DNA of 64,000 nucleotides from Rhizohabitans arisaemae (GCF_025996515.1 NZ_BLRH01000034.1:1302001-1366000); one strand, 5' to 3'; positions 43,706-51,389 are shown, counted from the stretch's first letter. Made by a program: numbers and translations. Notes: generated from the letters alone by a model not told the origin.

Positions 43706-43893
43706 CAGTCACCCACCGGCTGGACGAACCTGGGGAAAAGCTCCCCGTCGACGGCGTTGTGCTCGGCGACCTCCTGGAACACCCGCCGCCGGACCACCTC
43801 GCGCAGGGTCATCCGCTCTTCGAAGATCTCCGGATGCCACGCCTCGCGTCGCTCACCCGCGGTCGTCTCGTCGACGAAACCCATTGTCACCAT
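43705..43893 (-). CDS. Small protein coupled to the DUF4132 gene
   Basis: A 62-residue protein (MVTMGFVDETTAG..., with HPEIFEERMTLREVVRRRVFQEV in two helices). Its stop overlaps the ATG of the DUF4132 gene, so it is almost certainly its partner. I do not know the family. The predicted fold is two or three short helices without cysteines or membrane segments. An ATG three codons downstream is an equally good start. Confidence 0.65.
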   Translation of the reverse strand: MVTMGFVDETTAGERREAWHPEIFEERMTLREVVRRRVFQEVAEHNAVDGELFPRFVQPVGD

Positions 43894-43966
43894 GGCAGCG
43901 GAGCGTAGGAGCGGGGTCCGACAATCCGCGGCCACGTGGCGGAGACGCCGGGGCCTCCCGCCAACC

Positions 43967-44026
43967 TTTGGCATCGGCCCGCAACAGCGGATGAGGCGAC
44001 GGTCAATTACCGACGCTCACGGTCGA
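43967..44026 (+). pseudogene. Orphan copy of the alpha/beta-hydrolase 5' end
   Basis: About 60 bases match 46079-46138, which is the leader and first codons of the hydrolase gene, with only a handful of differences. The TTG start codon is TTA here, and the similarity stops six codons later. It is therefore a dead duplicate, separated from the parent by 2.1 kb that includes two small secreted genes. Confidence 0.75.
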
Positions 44027-44169
44027 TAGCTGATACCTCTACATCCTGTAGTACATTTAAACTCTCATGGAAAATCGAACACCAAATCGATTTCAAATTA
44101 GAATTGGCTCAATATGCGAACACATACTTGCTTTACTAATCAATTCGACTTACTGTCAATATAACCCTA
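44027..44169. other. AT-rich island
   Basis: About 140 bases with strikingly low GC for this genome (for example AATCGATTTCAAATTAGAAT near 44083). It carries no gene and could be a promoter region, a foreign insertion remnant, or a protein-binding site. Confidence 0.45.
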
Positions 44170-44247
44170 GGGAGGTCGCCCCGCCGGGCCTGCTTCACCC
44201 ACGGCCGGACCGGCCGGTTGTGGTGGATACCGGAAGGTAGGAGCAAT
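44170..44247 (+). promoter_or_regulatory. Conserved 78-base leader of small secreted protein 2
   Basis: It is aligned base for base in length with the leader at 40737-40814. A stem CACCCACGGCCGG facing CCGGTTGTGGTG is possible here, with the pairing kept by paired changes relative to the first copy. GGTAGGAG is the ribosome site. Confidence 0.5.
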
Positions 44248-44481
44248 ATGAAACGACGTCTCACCATGACCTTCGCCGGGATCCTGATCAGTGCGGGTGT
44301 CCTCTTCGGCACCGCCATACCCGCCGAAGCGAGCAGGGTCATCCAGACCTATTCCACCGAAGCGGAATGCTCCTACGCGCTGTGGCAGTGGAGGAGCATG
44401 TTCGGACTGATGGCCTATTGCACCTACGTACCGAACTCGCCATCCGGGTCCCCCTACTGGGTCCTCTGGACCTCGAACTGA
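44248..44481 (+). CDS. Small secreted protein 2 (MKRRL family)
   Basis: A 77-residue exported protein with the signal peptide KRRLTMTFAGILISAGVLFG and probable cleavage after IPAEA. The mature part has two cysteines (EAECSYA and AYCTYV) and an aromatic end (YWVLWTSN). The segment SxVIQTYSTEAEC is shared with paralogue 3 (GRVIGAYATEAEC). It lies between two fragments of duplicated neighbouring genes, so it is part of a repeated block. It is unassigned in function. Confidence 0.7.
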   Translation: MKRRLTMTFAGILISAGVLFGTAIPAEASRVIQTYSTEAECSYALWQWRSMFGLMAYCTYVPNSPSGSPYWVLWTSN

Positions 44482-44656
44482 CCATCCCCGGCCCGGGCCG
44501 ATCCCGATCATCTGGCCGACAGCGCATTTGGGCACTCATCTGACCTGCCCGCGATTCCCCGGATCACGCCGCAACGCAGCTTCATGAGAATCGTCCGCCT
44601 GCGAACGTCACCGGTTTGAGCCGATCTCTCCCTCGATCAGGAGAGACCCCTTCCCC
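44482..44656. other. Intergenic stretch with a decayed terminator-like sequence
   Basis: No gene is seen. Positions about 44620-44648 (GATCTCTCC...GGAGAGACC) look like a worn copy of the hairpin at 45128-45160 that follows small secreted gene 3. Confidence 0.4.
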
Positions 44657-44713
44657 CTAGGGTCGGATCTGACGAACGATGGTGAAGTCGGTGATCTCGG
44701 TGTCCTTGGCCAA
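44657..44713 (-). pseudogene. Orphan copy of the DUF4132 C-terminal end
   Basis: Read on the minus strand, this encodes LAKDTEITDFTIVRQIRP followed by a TAG stop. The end of the intact gene at 41150 reads LAKDTEITDPTIVRQIRY. Nothing upstream of it continues the match. It is a remnant of a second DUF4132 gene or of a duplicated block. Confidence 0.8.
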
Positions 44714-44871
44714 GCTACGCCCGGCTTTCCCCTCGGCAGGCGCGGCCGGTGCACCCCGCTGTGGTCACGGTTCCACCGACGTCGGGGCCCTTCAAAAGTC
44801 CGATGGGGTTCACGACACCGCTCGCTCCCCCATCCCCCCATGGGCGTTCACGAACCAAGAATGGAGAACGC

Positions 44872-45099
44872 ATGAAGAGACGCCTTGCCATGGCCGCCGC
44901 AGGATTCCTGGTCGGCACCGGCATCCTCCTTGGCACCGCCGTGCCCGCCGAGGCGGTCACGGGCCGAGTGATCGGCGCCTACGCCACCGAGGCAGAATGC
45001 AATGCCGCGATTCCGGCGGCACGCGCGATCTGGGGTGTGGTCTACTGCCGACTGTCGCCGACCGGCACCGGCTGGTGGCTGGTGGCCCACTACGGATAA
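44872..45099 (+). CDS. Small secreted protein 3 (MKRRL family)
   Basis: A 75-residue exported protein with the signal peptide KRRLAMAAAGFLVGTGILLG and probable cleavage after VPAEA. The mature part has cysteines in EAECNAA and VVYCRL, and the end is WWLVAHYG. It is closest to paralogue 2 in TEAEC and to paralogue 1 in GTGILLGTA. The upstream leader conserved in copies 1 and 2 is not obvious here. It is convergent with a lipoprotein gene and shares a bidirectional terminator with it. Confidence 0.7.
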   Translation: MKRRLAMAAAGFLVGTGILLGTAVPAEAVTGRVIGAYATEAECNAAIPAARAIWGVVYCRLSPTGTGWWLVAHYG

Positions 45100-45127
45100 C
45101 CACACCAAACCCGATCGCACAGGTTGA

Positions 45128-45160
45128 ACCGGTCTCTCCCGTGCCCCGGGAGAGACCGGT
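45128..45160. terminator. Bidirectional terminator
   Basis: A perfect 13-base stem (ACCGGTCTCTCCC and its complement) with a 7-base loop, between the convergent small secreted gene 3 and lipoprotein gene. Confidence 0.8.
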
Positions 45161-45190
45161 CCCAGAACGCGACGATTCCACGCCCAGCGG

Positions 45191-45811
45191 CTACCGGACG
45201 GTGGCGGAGATGCTGGGGCCGACGGCGCGGAAGACGATCGTGAAGGTCTCCGTGGCGGTATCCACCTGGTAGGCGTAGCAGCCGGGGCCCCGGAGCCGGG
45301 TGAACCCCGGATAGTCACGCCAGCCCTCCGCGTTCGACGAGGTGTCCTTCCCGGGAAGCAGCAGCAGTTCGGGCACCGCGGGGTCGTTGAAGGCAAGCTC
45401 CCCGGGCCCGTTGAGCTGCCTGCCGCGGACGAGCACCGGAGCGGTCACCGCCGGGTCGACGGCCCACAGCACCTTCTGACCACCCCAGCTCTGATCCGTC
45501 CAGGAGCCGGCCACCGGGTCGACGAACTCCAGGACCCCGCCGGCCTGCAGGCCCACCGGACCGGCGACTCCGTCGCCCAGGAGCGGACCAAGGCCGGGGT
45601 CGGGCCGGACGGTCTTGACGGTGACGGGGCACCGCGCCCTCGGCTCGATCCGATCGACCGCCCAGGGACGGCGCAACCCCGCCGCCGGATCACCGGACGG
45701 GCTCGGCGTCCGGTCCCGCCGCACCGTGTCGGCGGCCGGGTCCGGGTCGGCGCCGCACCCCGCGACCGTGAGCGTCAGCACCGCCGCCATGACGAGAGAC
45801 CGTTTCTTCAT
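45191..45811 (-). CDS. Predicted lipoprotein
   Basis: A 206-residue lipoprotein. The signal peptide KKRSLVMAAVLTLTVAGCGAD contains a lipobox ending at Cys19, so the mature protein is anchored outside the membrane. The rest is beta-rich with a late Cys in RGPGCYAYQVDT and no recognised domain; that segment is typical of small actinobacterial lipoproteins with an immunoglobulin-like fold. The ATG follows AGGGGG at a normal spacing. Its neighbours are a small secreted protein and an alpha/beta hydrolase. Confidence 0.72.
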   Translation of the reverse strand: MKKRSLVMAAVLTLTVAGCGADPDPAADTVRRDRTPSPSGDPAAGLRRPWAVDRIEPRARCPVTVKTVRPDPGLGPLLGDGVAGPVGLQAGGVLEFVDPVAGSWTDQSWGGQKVLWAVDPAVTAPVLVRGRQLNGPGELAFNDPAVPELLLLPGKDTSSNAEGWRDYPGFTRLRGPGCYAYQVDTATETFTIVFRAVGPSISATVR

Positions 45812-46118
45812 GGAACCCCCTGCGCGATGAACGATGGAGACACGGCCTCCGAGGCGGATCGGGCCGCTGCGCCGTACGACGCTCATTCGGGCCCTCGGGT
45901 TCATGGGCGACTTTCGGGCTCCGCCGTCCGGACCCGGGAAGGGAACGCCGAAGGCGTCGTACCGCATCGGCCGCGACCCCTTGATTTGAAGGGGTCCGCT
46001 GCGGTTAGGCTGCGCTGGGCGGCCCGGCGGTACGGCTCGGCGATCGCGAGAGGAGTCGCCGCCGTCGCCCTCGCCAGGTTTGGCATCGGCCCGCAACAAC
46101 GGATGAGGAGACGGTCAA

Positions 46119-46928
46119 TTGCCGACGCTCTCGGTCAACGGGACGACCATCACCTACCAGGTCCGGGGGGAGGGCAGGCCGCTCCTGCTCGTCTGCCCCG
46201 CGGCGACCCGGTCGAGCGTCTGGGACCTGCGGCAGGTGCGCCCCTTCACGGCCGCCGGCTACCAGGTCATCACGTTCGACAACCGGGGTATGACCAACCT
46301 CGTCGAACCCGGCAAACCCGATGCGTACCGGATCGAGGAGTTCGTCACGGACACGGCCGAGCTCATCCGGCATCTGGACGTCGGCCCGGTCCACGTCGCG
46401 GGGGCCTCCCTCGGCGCGGTCATCGCCCAGGAACTGACCCTCGCCCATCCCGGCCTGGTCCGCTCGGCCGTCCTCGCCTGCACCCGGGCCCGGGTCGACT
46501 TCTTCCGCGAGCAGATCGTCCGGGCGAGCTCCGAGCGGGTACGGCGCAGCGGACTGCTCTCCCCGGAGGAGTCGGCGACGACGCTCATGTTCCAGCTCTT
46601 CTCCCCGGACACCCTGGCGGACGAGCACACGGCCGCCGACTGGTTCGACGTGTTCTGCGCCTTCCCGGTCAGTGGGGAGGGGGCGGCCCTGGAGTACGAG
46701 GCGACGCTCACCGGGGACCGCCGCGGGGCGCTGCGCGGCGTCACCCGACCGGTCCTGGTGATCGGCTTCTCCGACGACCTCCTCATGCCCCCGTCCCTGT
46801 GCCGCGAGGTCGCCGACGCGATCCCCGACGCGAAATACGTTGAGATCTCCGGCTGCGGGCACTTCGGCTTCCTGGAGCACCCGGACCTCTTCAACCGTCA
46901 CATCCTGGACTTCCTCGCCACCACGTGA
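46119..46928 (+). CDS. Alpha/beta-fold hydrolase
   Basis: A 269-residue alpha/beta hydrolase. The nucleophile is Ser in GASLG, preceded by VHVAG. The acid is probably Asp in GFSDDLLMP and the His is in GCGHFGFLEHPDLF. The oxyanion-region motif LVCPAATRSS replaces the usual HG-x-P. This set is typical of esterase or ring-cleavage (menH/pcaD-like) hydrolases; the substrate is unknown. The start is TTG with GAGGAGA 8 bases upstream. The 5' end and leader of this gene also exist as a dead copy at 43967-44026. Confidence 0.85.
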   Translation: MPTLSVNGTTITYQVRGEGRPLLLVCPAATRSSVWDLRQVRPFTAAGYQVITFDNRGMTNLVEPGKPDAYRIEEFVTDTAELIRHLDVGPVHVAGASLGAVIAQELTLAHPGLVRSAVLACTRARVDFFREQIVRASSERVRRSGLLSPEESATTLMFQLFSPDTLADEHTAADWFDVFCAFPVSGEGAALEYEATLTGDRRGALRGVTRPVLVIGFSDDLLMPPSLCREVADAIPDAKYVEISGCGHFGFLEHPDLFNRHILDFLATT

Positions 46929-47131
46929 CCCTTCCTCGGGACTGACGAAACGTAGCCGTCACCCCCGGTTTCGGCGTGAACGTGAACGGCCGGGCAGGTC
47001 AGCCGGGCCGGGCGTCGGTCACGTTGGGTGATCACGTCTCACGACCTGCGGTCAAGAACGGAACTGAGTACCCTGGTAAACGGAGTGGGATCGACGACAC
47101 TCCGGCGGTCTGGTTGAGGCGGAAGGGTTCG
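46929..47131. other. Short intergenic region
   Basis: About 200 bases before the cold-shock-domain gene. No gene or clear hairpin was seen; GGAAGGG at the end is the ribosome site of the next gene. Confidence 0.3.
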
Positions 47132-47569
47132 ATGGTGGCTGCGGGCACGGTTGTGCGCTACGACAGAGCGCAGGGATACGGATTCATCACCCCCGACGGC
47201 GGCGGCGAGGACGTCTTCCTGCACGCGTCCGTTCTCGACGACGACCTCAAGGCGGTCCTGCGCGGGGGGATGCGCGTCGAATACCAGACGATGCAGGGCG
47301 AGCGCGGTCTCAAGGCGTTCCAGGTGCACATCCTGGACTCCCCCGGAGTGCCGTCGTTCTCGGCGGGCTACCTGCAGGCCAAAGCGGCGGCGCCCAGAAG
47401 CGCCGACGGCGGCGACGAGGAGCTCTGCGACGTCATCGCCGCCTCGGAGCTCGCACAGGTGATCACCGACGTGCTCATCACGGTGGCGCCCAACGTCACG
47501 GGCTCCCAGATCATCCAGGTGCGCGAGCGGCTCATCGCCTTCGCCCACCAGCACGGATGGGTGGAGTAG
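47132..47569 (+). CDS. Cold-shock-domain protein with C-terminal extension
   Basis: A 145-residue protein. Residues 1-70 are a cold-shock domain with RNP1-like GYGFITPDGGGEDVFLHAS, which binds single-stranded nucleic acid. An extension of about 75 helical residues (CDVIAASELAQVITDVLITVAPN) is longer than the usual 67-residue Csp but common in actinobacterial CspB-like proteins. The ATG follows GGAAGGG. It acts in the cytoplasm, probably as an RNA chaperone or transcription factor. The 3' end overlaps, on the opposite strand, a truncated TauE gene. Confidence 0.88.
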   Translation: MVAAGTVVRYDRAQGYGFITPDGGGEDVFLHASVLDDDLKAVLRGGMRVEYQTMQGERGLKAFQVHILDSPGVPSFSAGYLQAKAAAPRSADGGDEELCDVIAASELAQVITDVLITVAPNVTGSQIIQVRERLIAFAHQHGWVE

Positions 47570-47864
47570 CCCGGGGGAAGCCGCCGGGAATCCCCTCGGG
47601 TGAGGGTGAGGGGAGCTCCGGCCGATCGCGCCGGTGGGAACGTGCCATAGCCCACTCCCTTCCGGCCGTTACGGGCCCGCGGGCCGCCACGATCGTCACG
47701 TTGACCAGGACACCGAGCACGTTGATGAGCAGGACCCCGTCGTACGGCCCTGCGGCGAGGACGAGCCCCGGCGCGGCGACCAGCCCGAACCCCATCCCGG
47801 TCACCCGCTGGATCAGCGCACCCCCGAAGACCGCGGCGATCATCGCGATGTCGGCGAAGTCCAT
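47532..47864 (-). pseudogene. Truncated TauE/SafE-type sulfite exporter gene
   Basis: The first 65 codons encode the start of a TauE/SafE permease (MIAAVFGGALIQRVTGMGFG, then VAAPGLVLAAGPYDGVLLINVLGVLVN). Family members are about 240-270 residues with seven or eight helices. Here the frame leaves the family after the second helix and ends in Arg/Pro-rich sequence, so about three quarters of the gene is missing. It is probably non-functional. It lies divergent to a cysteine-type leader peptide and a symporter, which keeps a sulfur theme. Confidence 0.65.
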
Positions 47865-48047
47865 GTCCCTCGGGGTTCTCCTGCGGTTGTGACAGGCCGC
47901 AATCTATCCGTCTCCGCAGGATGGATCTCCTGGTTTTCCGTCGGGTGATCGACTCCGAATCCAAGATCCCGATATTTCCTACCAATGTGGTTTAGATCAC
48001 AGATCCGGGAGGAATATGGGTGGTGCGGAGAAAGTTGGTAACTCGCT
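47865..48047. promoter_or_regulatory. Divergent promoter region before the leader peptide
   Basis: About 180 bases, AT-richer around 47960-48000. It ends in GGGAGG (48007-48012), an ATG at 48016 that opens a very short frame, and then the leader-peptide GTG at 48048. It should contain the promoter of the symporter transcript. Confidence 0.4.
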
Positions 48048-48131
48048 GTGAGGTTCTTTCCGGTGTTCGTCCTGCTCTTCGAGCGGCTGCACGTCGACCT
48101 GTGCCGCTTGAGCAGCCAGCTCTGTCGCTGA
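48048..48131 (+). CDS. Cysteine-type leader peptide upstream of the symporter
   Basis: A 27-residue peptide starting at GTG and ending LHVDLCRLSSQLCR. The HVDLCR-x-x-S-x-LC ending is the hallmark of short actinobacterial 'putative leader peptides' that precede sulfur-uptake and cysteine-synthesis genes and are thought to sense cysteine supply by ribosome stalling. It sits 78 bases before the symporter start. The symporter is therefore probably cysteine- or sulfur-regulated (inference). A preceding 11-codon frame at 48016-48051 overlaps its start by four bases and may be part of the control. Confidence 0.65.
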   Translation: MRFFPVFVLLFERLHVDLCRLSSQLCR

Positions 48132-48209
48132 TCACCCGCTTTTCGTCTTCTCCTTCCTCACCCGCATGCCTTCTCCCTCCTTCGGCATGCCCTCCCCGGA
48201 GTTCCCTTC

Positions 48210-49499
48210 ATGAAGAGGTTTTCGTTCTCCCTGCAATTGCTGCTGGGCCTGGTGGCCGGCCTGGCCCTGGGCTTCATCGCGCGGGCCGGTGACGTCGCCT
48301 GGCTCACCGCCGTCCTCACCGAGATCGGCAAGATCTTCGTCCAGCTGCTCAAGCTGGCCGTCCCACCCCTGGTCTTCGCCGCCGTCGTCGTCAGCATCGC
48401 CGGCCTGCGCAACGTGGTCGGCGCCGCCCGGCTCGCCGGCAAGACCCTGCTGTGGTTCCTGATCACCTCGCTCGTCGCCGTCGCCTTCGGCCTCGGACTC
48501 GGCCTGCTCATCAACCCCGGCTTGGGCGTCGGCGTCTCCACCGACGGCGCCAAGGCGCCGGAGAACGCCGGTACCTGGGTGGACTTCCTGACCGGCGTCA
48601 TCCCGACGAACATCGTCACCGCCTTCACCGAACTCAACGTCCTGCAGATCGTCTTCATCGCCGTGGTGCTCGGCGCGGCGGCCATCGCGATCGGCGAGAA
48701 GGCCGAGCCGTTCCTCACCTTCAACCGCTCGCTCCTGGACCTGGTGCAGAAAGCCCTGTGGTGGGTGATCAGGCTCGCCCCGATCGGCACCGCGGGCCTC
48801 ATCGGCAAGTCGGTCGCCGCGTACGGATGGGATCTGCTCGCCCCCCTCGGCAAACTCACCGCGGGCGTGTACGTCGGCTGCCTCCTGGTCCTGCTGGTCA
48901 GCTACCCGCTGCTGCTCAAGTTCGTCGGCAAGGTCAACCCGATCACCTTCTACCGCAACACCTGGCCCGCCCTGGAGCTGGCCTTCGTCTCCCGCTCCTC
49001 GGTCGGCACCATGCCGCTGACCCAGCGGGTCACCGTCGACCGGCTGGGGGTGGACCGCGACTACGCCGCCTTCGCCGTCCCGTTCGGCGCCACCACGAAG
49101 ATGGACGGCTGCGCGGCCGTCTACCCGGCACTCGCCGCGATCTTCGTGGCGCAGGTGTTCAACGTGCCGCTCGGCGTCGGCGAGTACCTGCTGATCGCGT
49201 TCGTCTCCGTGATCGGCTCGGCGGCCACCGCCGGACTGACCGGCGCGACCGTGATGCTCACCCTCACCCTGAGCACGGTCGGCCTGCCCCTGGAGGGAGT
49301 CGGCCTGCTCCTGGCCATCGACCCGATCCTCGACATGATCCGCACCGCGACCAACGTCGCCGGCCAGATGGTGGTACCCGTGCTGGTCGGCAGGACCGAG
49401 GGCCGGCTGGACGACACGGTCTTCAACGCCCCGCCGCAGCCGCTCGACGACGCCCCCGCCACCGCCCCGGGACCGGCCCCGGTCCCCGTCCCCGCCTGA
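48210..49499 (+). CDS. Dicarboxylate/amino acid:cation symporter (DAACS family), possibly cystine
   Basis: A 429-residue membrane protein with about eight long helices and re-entrant loops, matching GltP/DctA/TcyP. It keeps the serine-rich HP1 segment (ELAFVSRSSVGTMPLTQRV), the KMDGCA version of the NMDGT motif in helix 7 (PFGATTKMDGCAAVYPALAAIF), and the IDPILDMIRTATNVAG end of helix 8. DAACS carriers import dicarboxylates, glutamate or L-cystine with Na+ or H+. The cysteine-type leader peptide and the neighbouring TauE remnant favour cystine or another sulfur compound. The C-terminus is a Pro/Ala tail. A strong terminator follows. Confidence 0.85.
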   Translation: MKRFSFSLQLLLGLVAGLALGFIARAGDVAWLTAVLTEIGKIFVQLLKLAVPPLVFAAVVVSIAGLRNVVGAARLAGKTLLWFLITSLVAVAFGLGLGLLINPGLGVGVSTDGAKAPENAGTWVDFLTGVIPTNIVTAFTELNVLQIVFIAVVLGAAAIAIGEKAEPFLTFNRSLLDLVQKALWWVIRLAPIGTAGLIGKSVAAYGWDLLAPLGKLTAGVYVGCLLVLLVSYPLLLKFVGKVNPITFYRNTWPALELAFVSRSSVGTMPLTQRVTVDRLGVDRDYAAFAVPFGATTKMDGCAAVYPALAAIFVAQVFNVPLGVGEYLLIAFVSVIGSAATAGLTGATVMLTLTLSTVGLPLEGVGLLLAIDPILDMIRTATNVAGQMVVPVLVGRTEGRLDDTVFNAPPQPLDDAPATAPGPAPVPVPA

Positions 49500-49506
49500 T
49501 CGCACG

Positions 49507-49538
49507 GTGGGCGGCGGCCGTACAGGGCCGCCGCCCAC
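49507..49538 (+). terminator. Terminator after the symporter
   Basis: A perfect 13-base stem (GTGGGCGGCGGCC and its complement) with a 6-base loop, 8 bases after the stop codon. Confidence 0.8.
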
Positions 49539-49692
49539 CTCGGCGTTTCACGGGCGCGAGGTCGCCCGACCCGGCGCAGCCCGTACCGGACCGCAGGAAA
49601 GGAGCAGACTCCCGCCTGACCTGCGCCTTCACACCGAGCCCGATGCCGGTCGGCGGCGAAGTCGATCGAGGTGTGGGGCAGCCGGTTGGGGG

Positions 49693-49734
49693 TATGCTCG
49701 CCGCGATCAACATCGGAGAGTGATCGATCGATCA
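49693..49734 (+). promoter_or_regulatory. Promoter and palindromic operator of the MNIO/RiPP cluster
   Basis: TATGCT at 49693-49698 is a good -10 element; no clear -35 is seen. A perfect 14-base palindrome TGATCGATCGATCA at 49721-49734 would lie in the first bases of the transcript, a typical place for a repressor site. The AGGGGG ribosome site follows at 49749-49754. Confidence 0.45.
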
Positions 49735-49758
49735 CCTGTTGTCGCGCTAGGGGGCGTG

Positions 49759-50607
49759 GTGCGGAGCGATCTGCCCTATCTGGGATCCGGCCTCGGGTAC
49801 CGGCCCGAGCTCAGCGAGACGATCACCCGTGCGGGGGACCGGATCGACTGGCTGGAGGTCATCACCGAGAACCACCTGTTCGCCCCGGCCGAGCAGCGGG
49901 AACACCTCCGTGAGCTGGCCCGGCGCTTCCCGATCGTGCCGCACGGCGTGGAGCTGTCGCTCGGCTCGCCGCGGGAACCCGACGGGGAGTACCTGCGGGC
50001 GCTGGCGGAGCTGGTGGACGAGGTGGACGCGCCGTGGTTCAGCGACCACCTCTGCTTCACCCGGACCGACCAGGTCGCCCTCGGACTGCTCGCCCCCCTC
50101 CCCCGCACCCGCGAACTCGCCCGCGACCTCGCCCGCAAGGCGCAACGAATCCAAGACTCCGTCGGCGTCCCGTTCCTGGTGGAGAACATCACCTACTACG
50201 TCGACCTGGCCACCCCGATCGGCGAGGCGCAGTTCATCACCGAGTTCCTGGAGCACTGCGACTGCGGGCTCCTGCTCGACCTGGCCAACCTCGACATCAA
50301 CGCCCGCAACCACGGCTTCGACCCGATCGGGTTCCTCGACTCCATCCCCGTGGAACGGGTGGTGCAGGTGCACCTCGCCGGAGGGATCGACGGGCGGGGC
50401 GGGGAGCTGTCCATCGACAGCCACGGGGAGAGCGTGCCGGAACGGGTCTGGGCGCTGCTCACCGAGCTGCTGGCCCGTACCCGGATCCGGGCCACCCTGG
50501 TGGAGCGGGACCAGAACTTCCCCGACGACCCGGCGGAACTGCTCGCCGAAGTCGACCGGGCCCGTACGGCACTCCTCGGCGCGCACCCGGCCGCGGCGAT
50601 CCGCTGA
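49759..50607 (+). CDS. MNIO (DUF692) multinuclear iron-dependent oxidase
   Basis: A 282-residue (beta/alpha)8 enzyme of the DUF692/MNIO family (MbnB, TglH, ChrH and BufB relatives). These oxidise cysteine or other core residues in ribosomal peptides. The metal-ligand pattern is complete: LEVITENH near the start, HGVELSLGS, WFSDHLCF, LVENITYY, LLLDLANLDINARNHG, VQVHLAGG, SIDSHGES and TLVERDQNFP. The gene stop TGA overlaps the ATG of a partner gene, and a short Cys-containing precursor lies 0.9 kb downstream. GTGs at 49756 and 49759 are both possible starts; the second has the better spacing from AGGGGG. Confidence 0.9.
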   Translation: MRSDLPYLGSGLGYRPELSETITRAGDRIDWLEVITENHLFAPAEQREHLRELARRFPIVPHGVELSLGSPREPDGEYLRALAELVDEVDAPWFSDHLCFTRTDQVALGLLAPLPRTRELARDLARKAQRIQDSVGVPFLVENITYYVDLATPIGEAQFITEFLEHCDCGLLLDLANLDINARNHGFDPIGFLDSIPVERVVQVHLAGGIDGRGGELSIDSHGESVPERVWALLTELLARTRIRATLVERDQNFPDDPAELLAEVDRARTALLGAHPAAAIR

Positions 50608-51389
50608 TGGGGGTGCACGAGGCCCTCGCCGCCGTCCTGACCTGCCCTGCGTCGCTCACCGCCCTCCGGGAGGACCCCGAGCGGCTCCGGCGGGAGCACG
50701 ACCTCACCGAGGCCGAGCTCGCGATGCTCGTCGGCGCCCCGCACGTGGGCTACACGACGACCGCCGCACGGGTACGGAGCAAGCTCGGCCGCCTCGTCGG
50801 CGGGCTGCTCCCGGCGACCACGGCCGCGCTGCGCGAGTCCGACCCGGCGCTGTGGGAGACGTTCCTGACCGGCACGGTCCGGCAGGCCCGCGAAGGCGAG
50901 CGGATCATCGGGCTGGAGGACGCCGAACTGCTGGTGAACCTGCTCGCGGAGCGGGCCGCCCCGCCGCTGGCGTCGTACGCCCGATTCGAGCTGGCCCGGC
51001 GGCGTCTCCTGCACGACGGCGCGGCGGCCGGCGCGGCGCGGGCGTGGGCCGCCTCCCCCGAACCGGCCGACGCCGCCGCGCTCCGCGACGTCCCGGTCGC
51101 GGTCTCGGCGGCGGCCCGGGTCGCCGTCCTCGACCACGACGTCACCTCGGGCGAGCCGCCCCATCGCATCCCGGCCGCGCGGACGCCGATGCTGCTGCAC
51201 CGGCGGTGGGGCGAACCGCCGCTGGCCGCCTACCGCGTCGGCGACGGCACCCTGGCCCTGCTCGCCCGCTGCAACGGACGGCACAGCGGCCGGCAGGTCG
51301 CCGAGTCGATGGGCGGCGACCGGCGGGCGGCCGAGGACGCGCTGTCCCGCCTGGCCGCCCGGGGGATCCTCCACGCCGTACGACGTTGA
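50607..51389 (+). CDS. MNIO partner protein, probable precursor-binding subunit
   Basis: A 260-residue protein translated by TGATG overlap with the MNIO. The N-terminal 190 residues are helical (AALREDPERLRREHDLTEAELAMLVGAPH, Pro/Ala-rich, one early Cys), in the style of the partner proteins of methanobactin-type and TglI-like systems. The C-terminal 60 residues (GDGTLALLARCNGRHSGRQVA... ALSRLAARGILHA) look like a small winged helix of the RRE/PqqD kind that grips leader peptides. It probably presents the precursor to the MNIO. Family assignment is by context and pattern. Confidence 0.7.
   Translation: MGVHEALAAVLTCPASLTALREDPERLRREHDLTEAELAMLVGAPHVGYTTTAARVRSKLGRLVGGLLPATTAALRESDPALWETFLTGTVRQAREGERIIGLEDAELLVNLLAERAAPPLASYARFELARRRLLHDGAAAGAARAWAASPEPADAAALRDVPVAVSAAARVAVLDHDVTSGEPPHRIPAARTPMLLHRRWGEPPLAAYRVGDGTLALLARCNGRHSGRQVAESMGGDRRAAEDALSRLAARGILHAVRR

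Noticed and set aside
48016-48051. 11-codon ATG frame (MGGAEKVGNSL) before the cysteine leader peptide
   Set aside because: It has a ribosome site but is too short to call as a gene; mentioned only as a possible element of leader control.
49720-49758. Earlier GTG start for the MNIO at 49720
   Set aside because: It overlaps the palindrome, lies only one base after its ribosome-site candidate, and adds residues not typical of the family, which begins near DLPYLGSGLGYRPEL.
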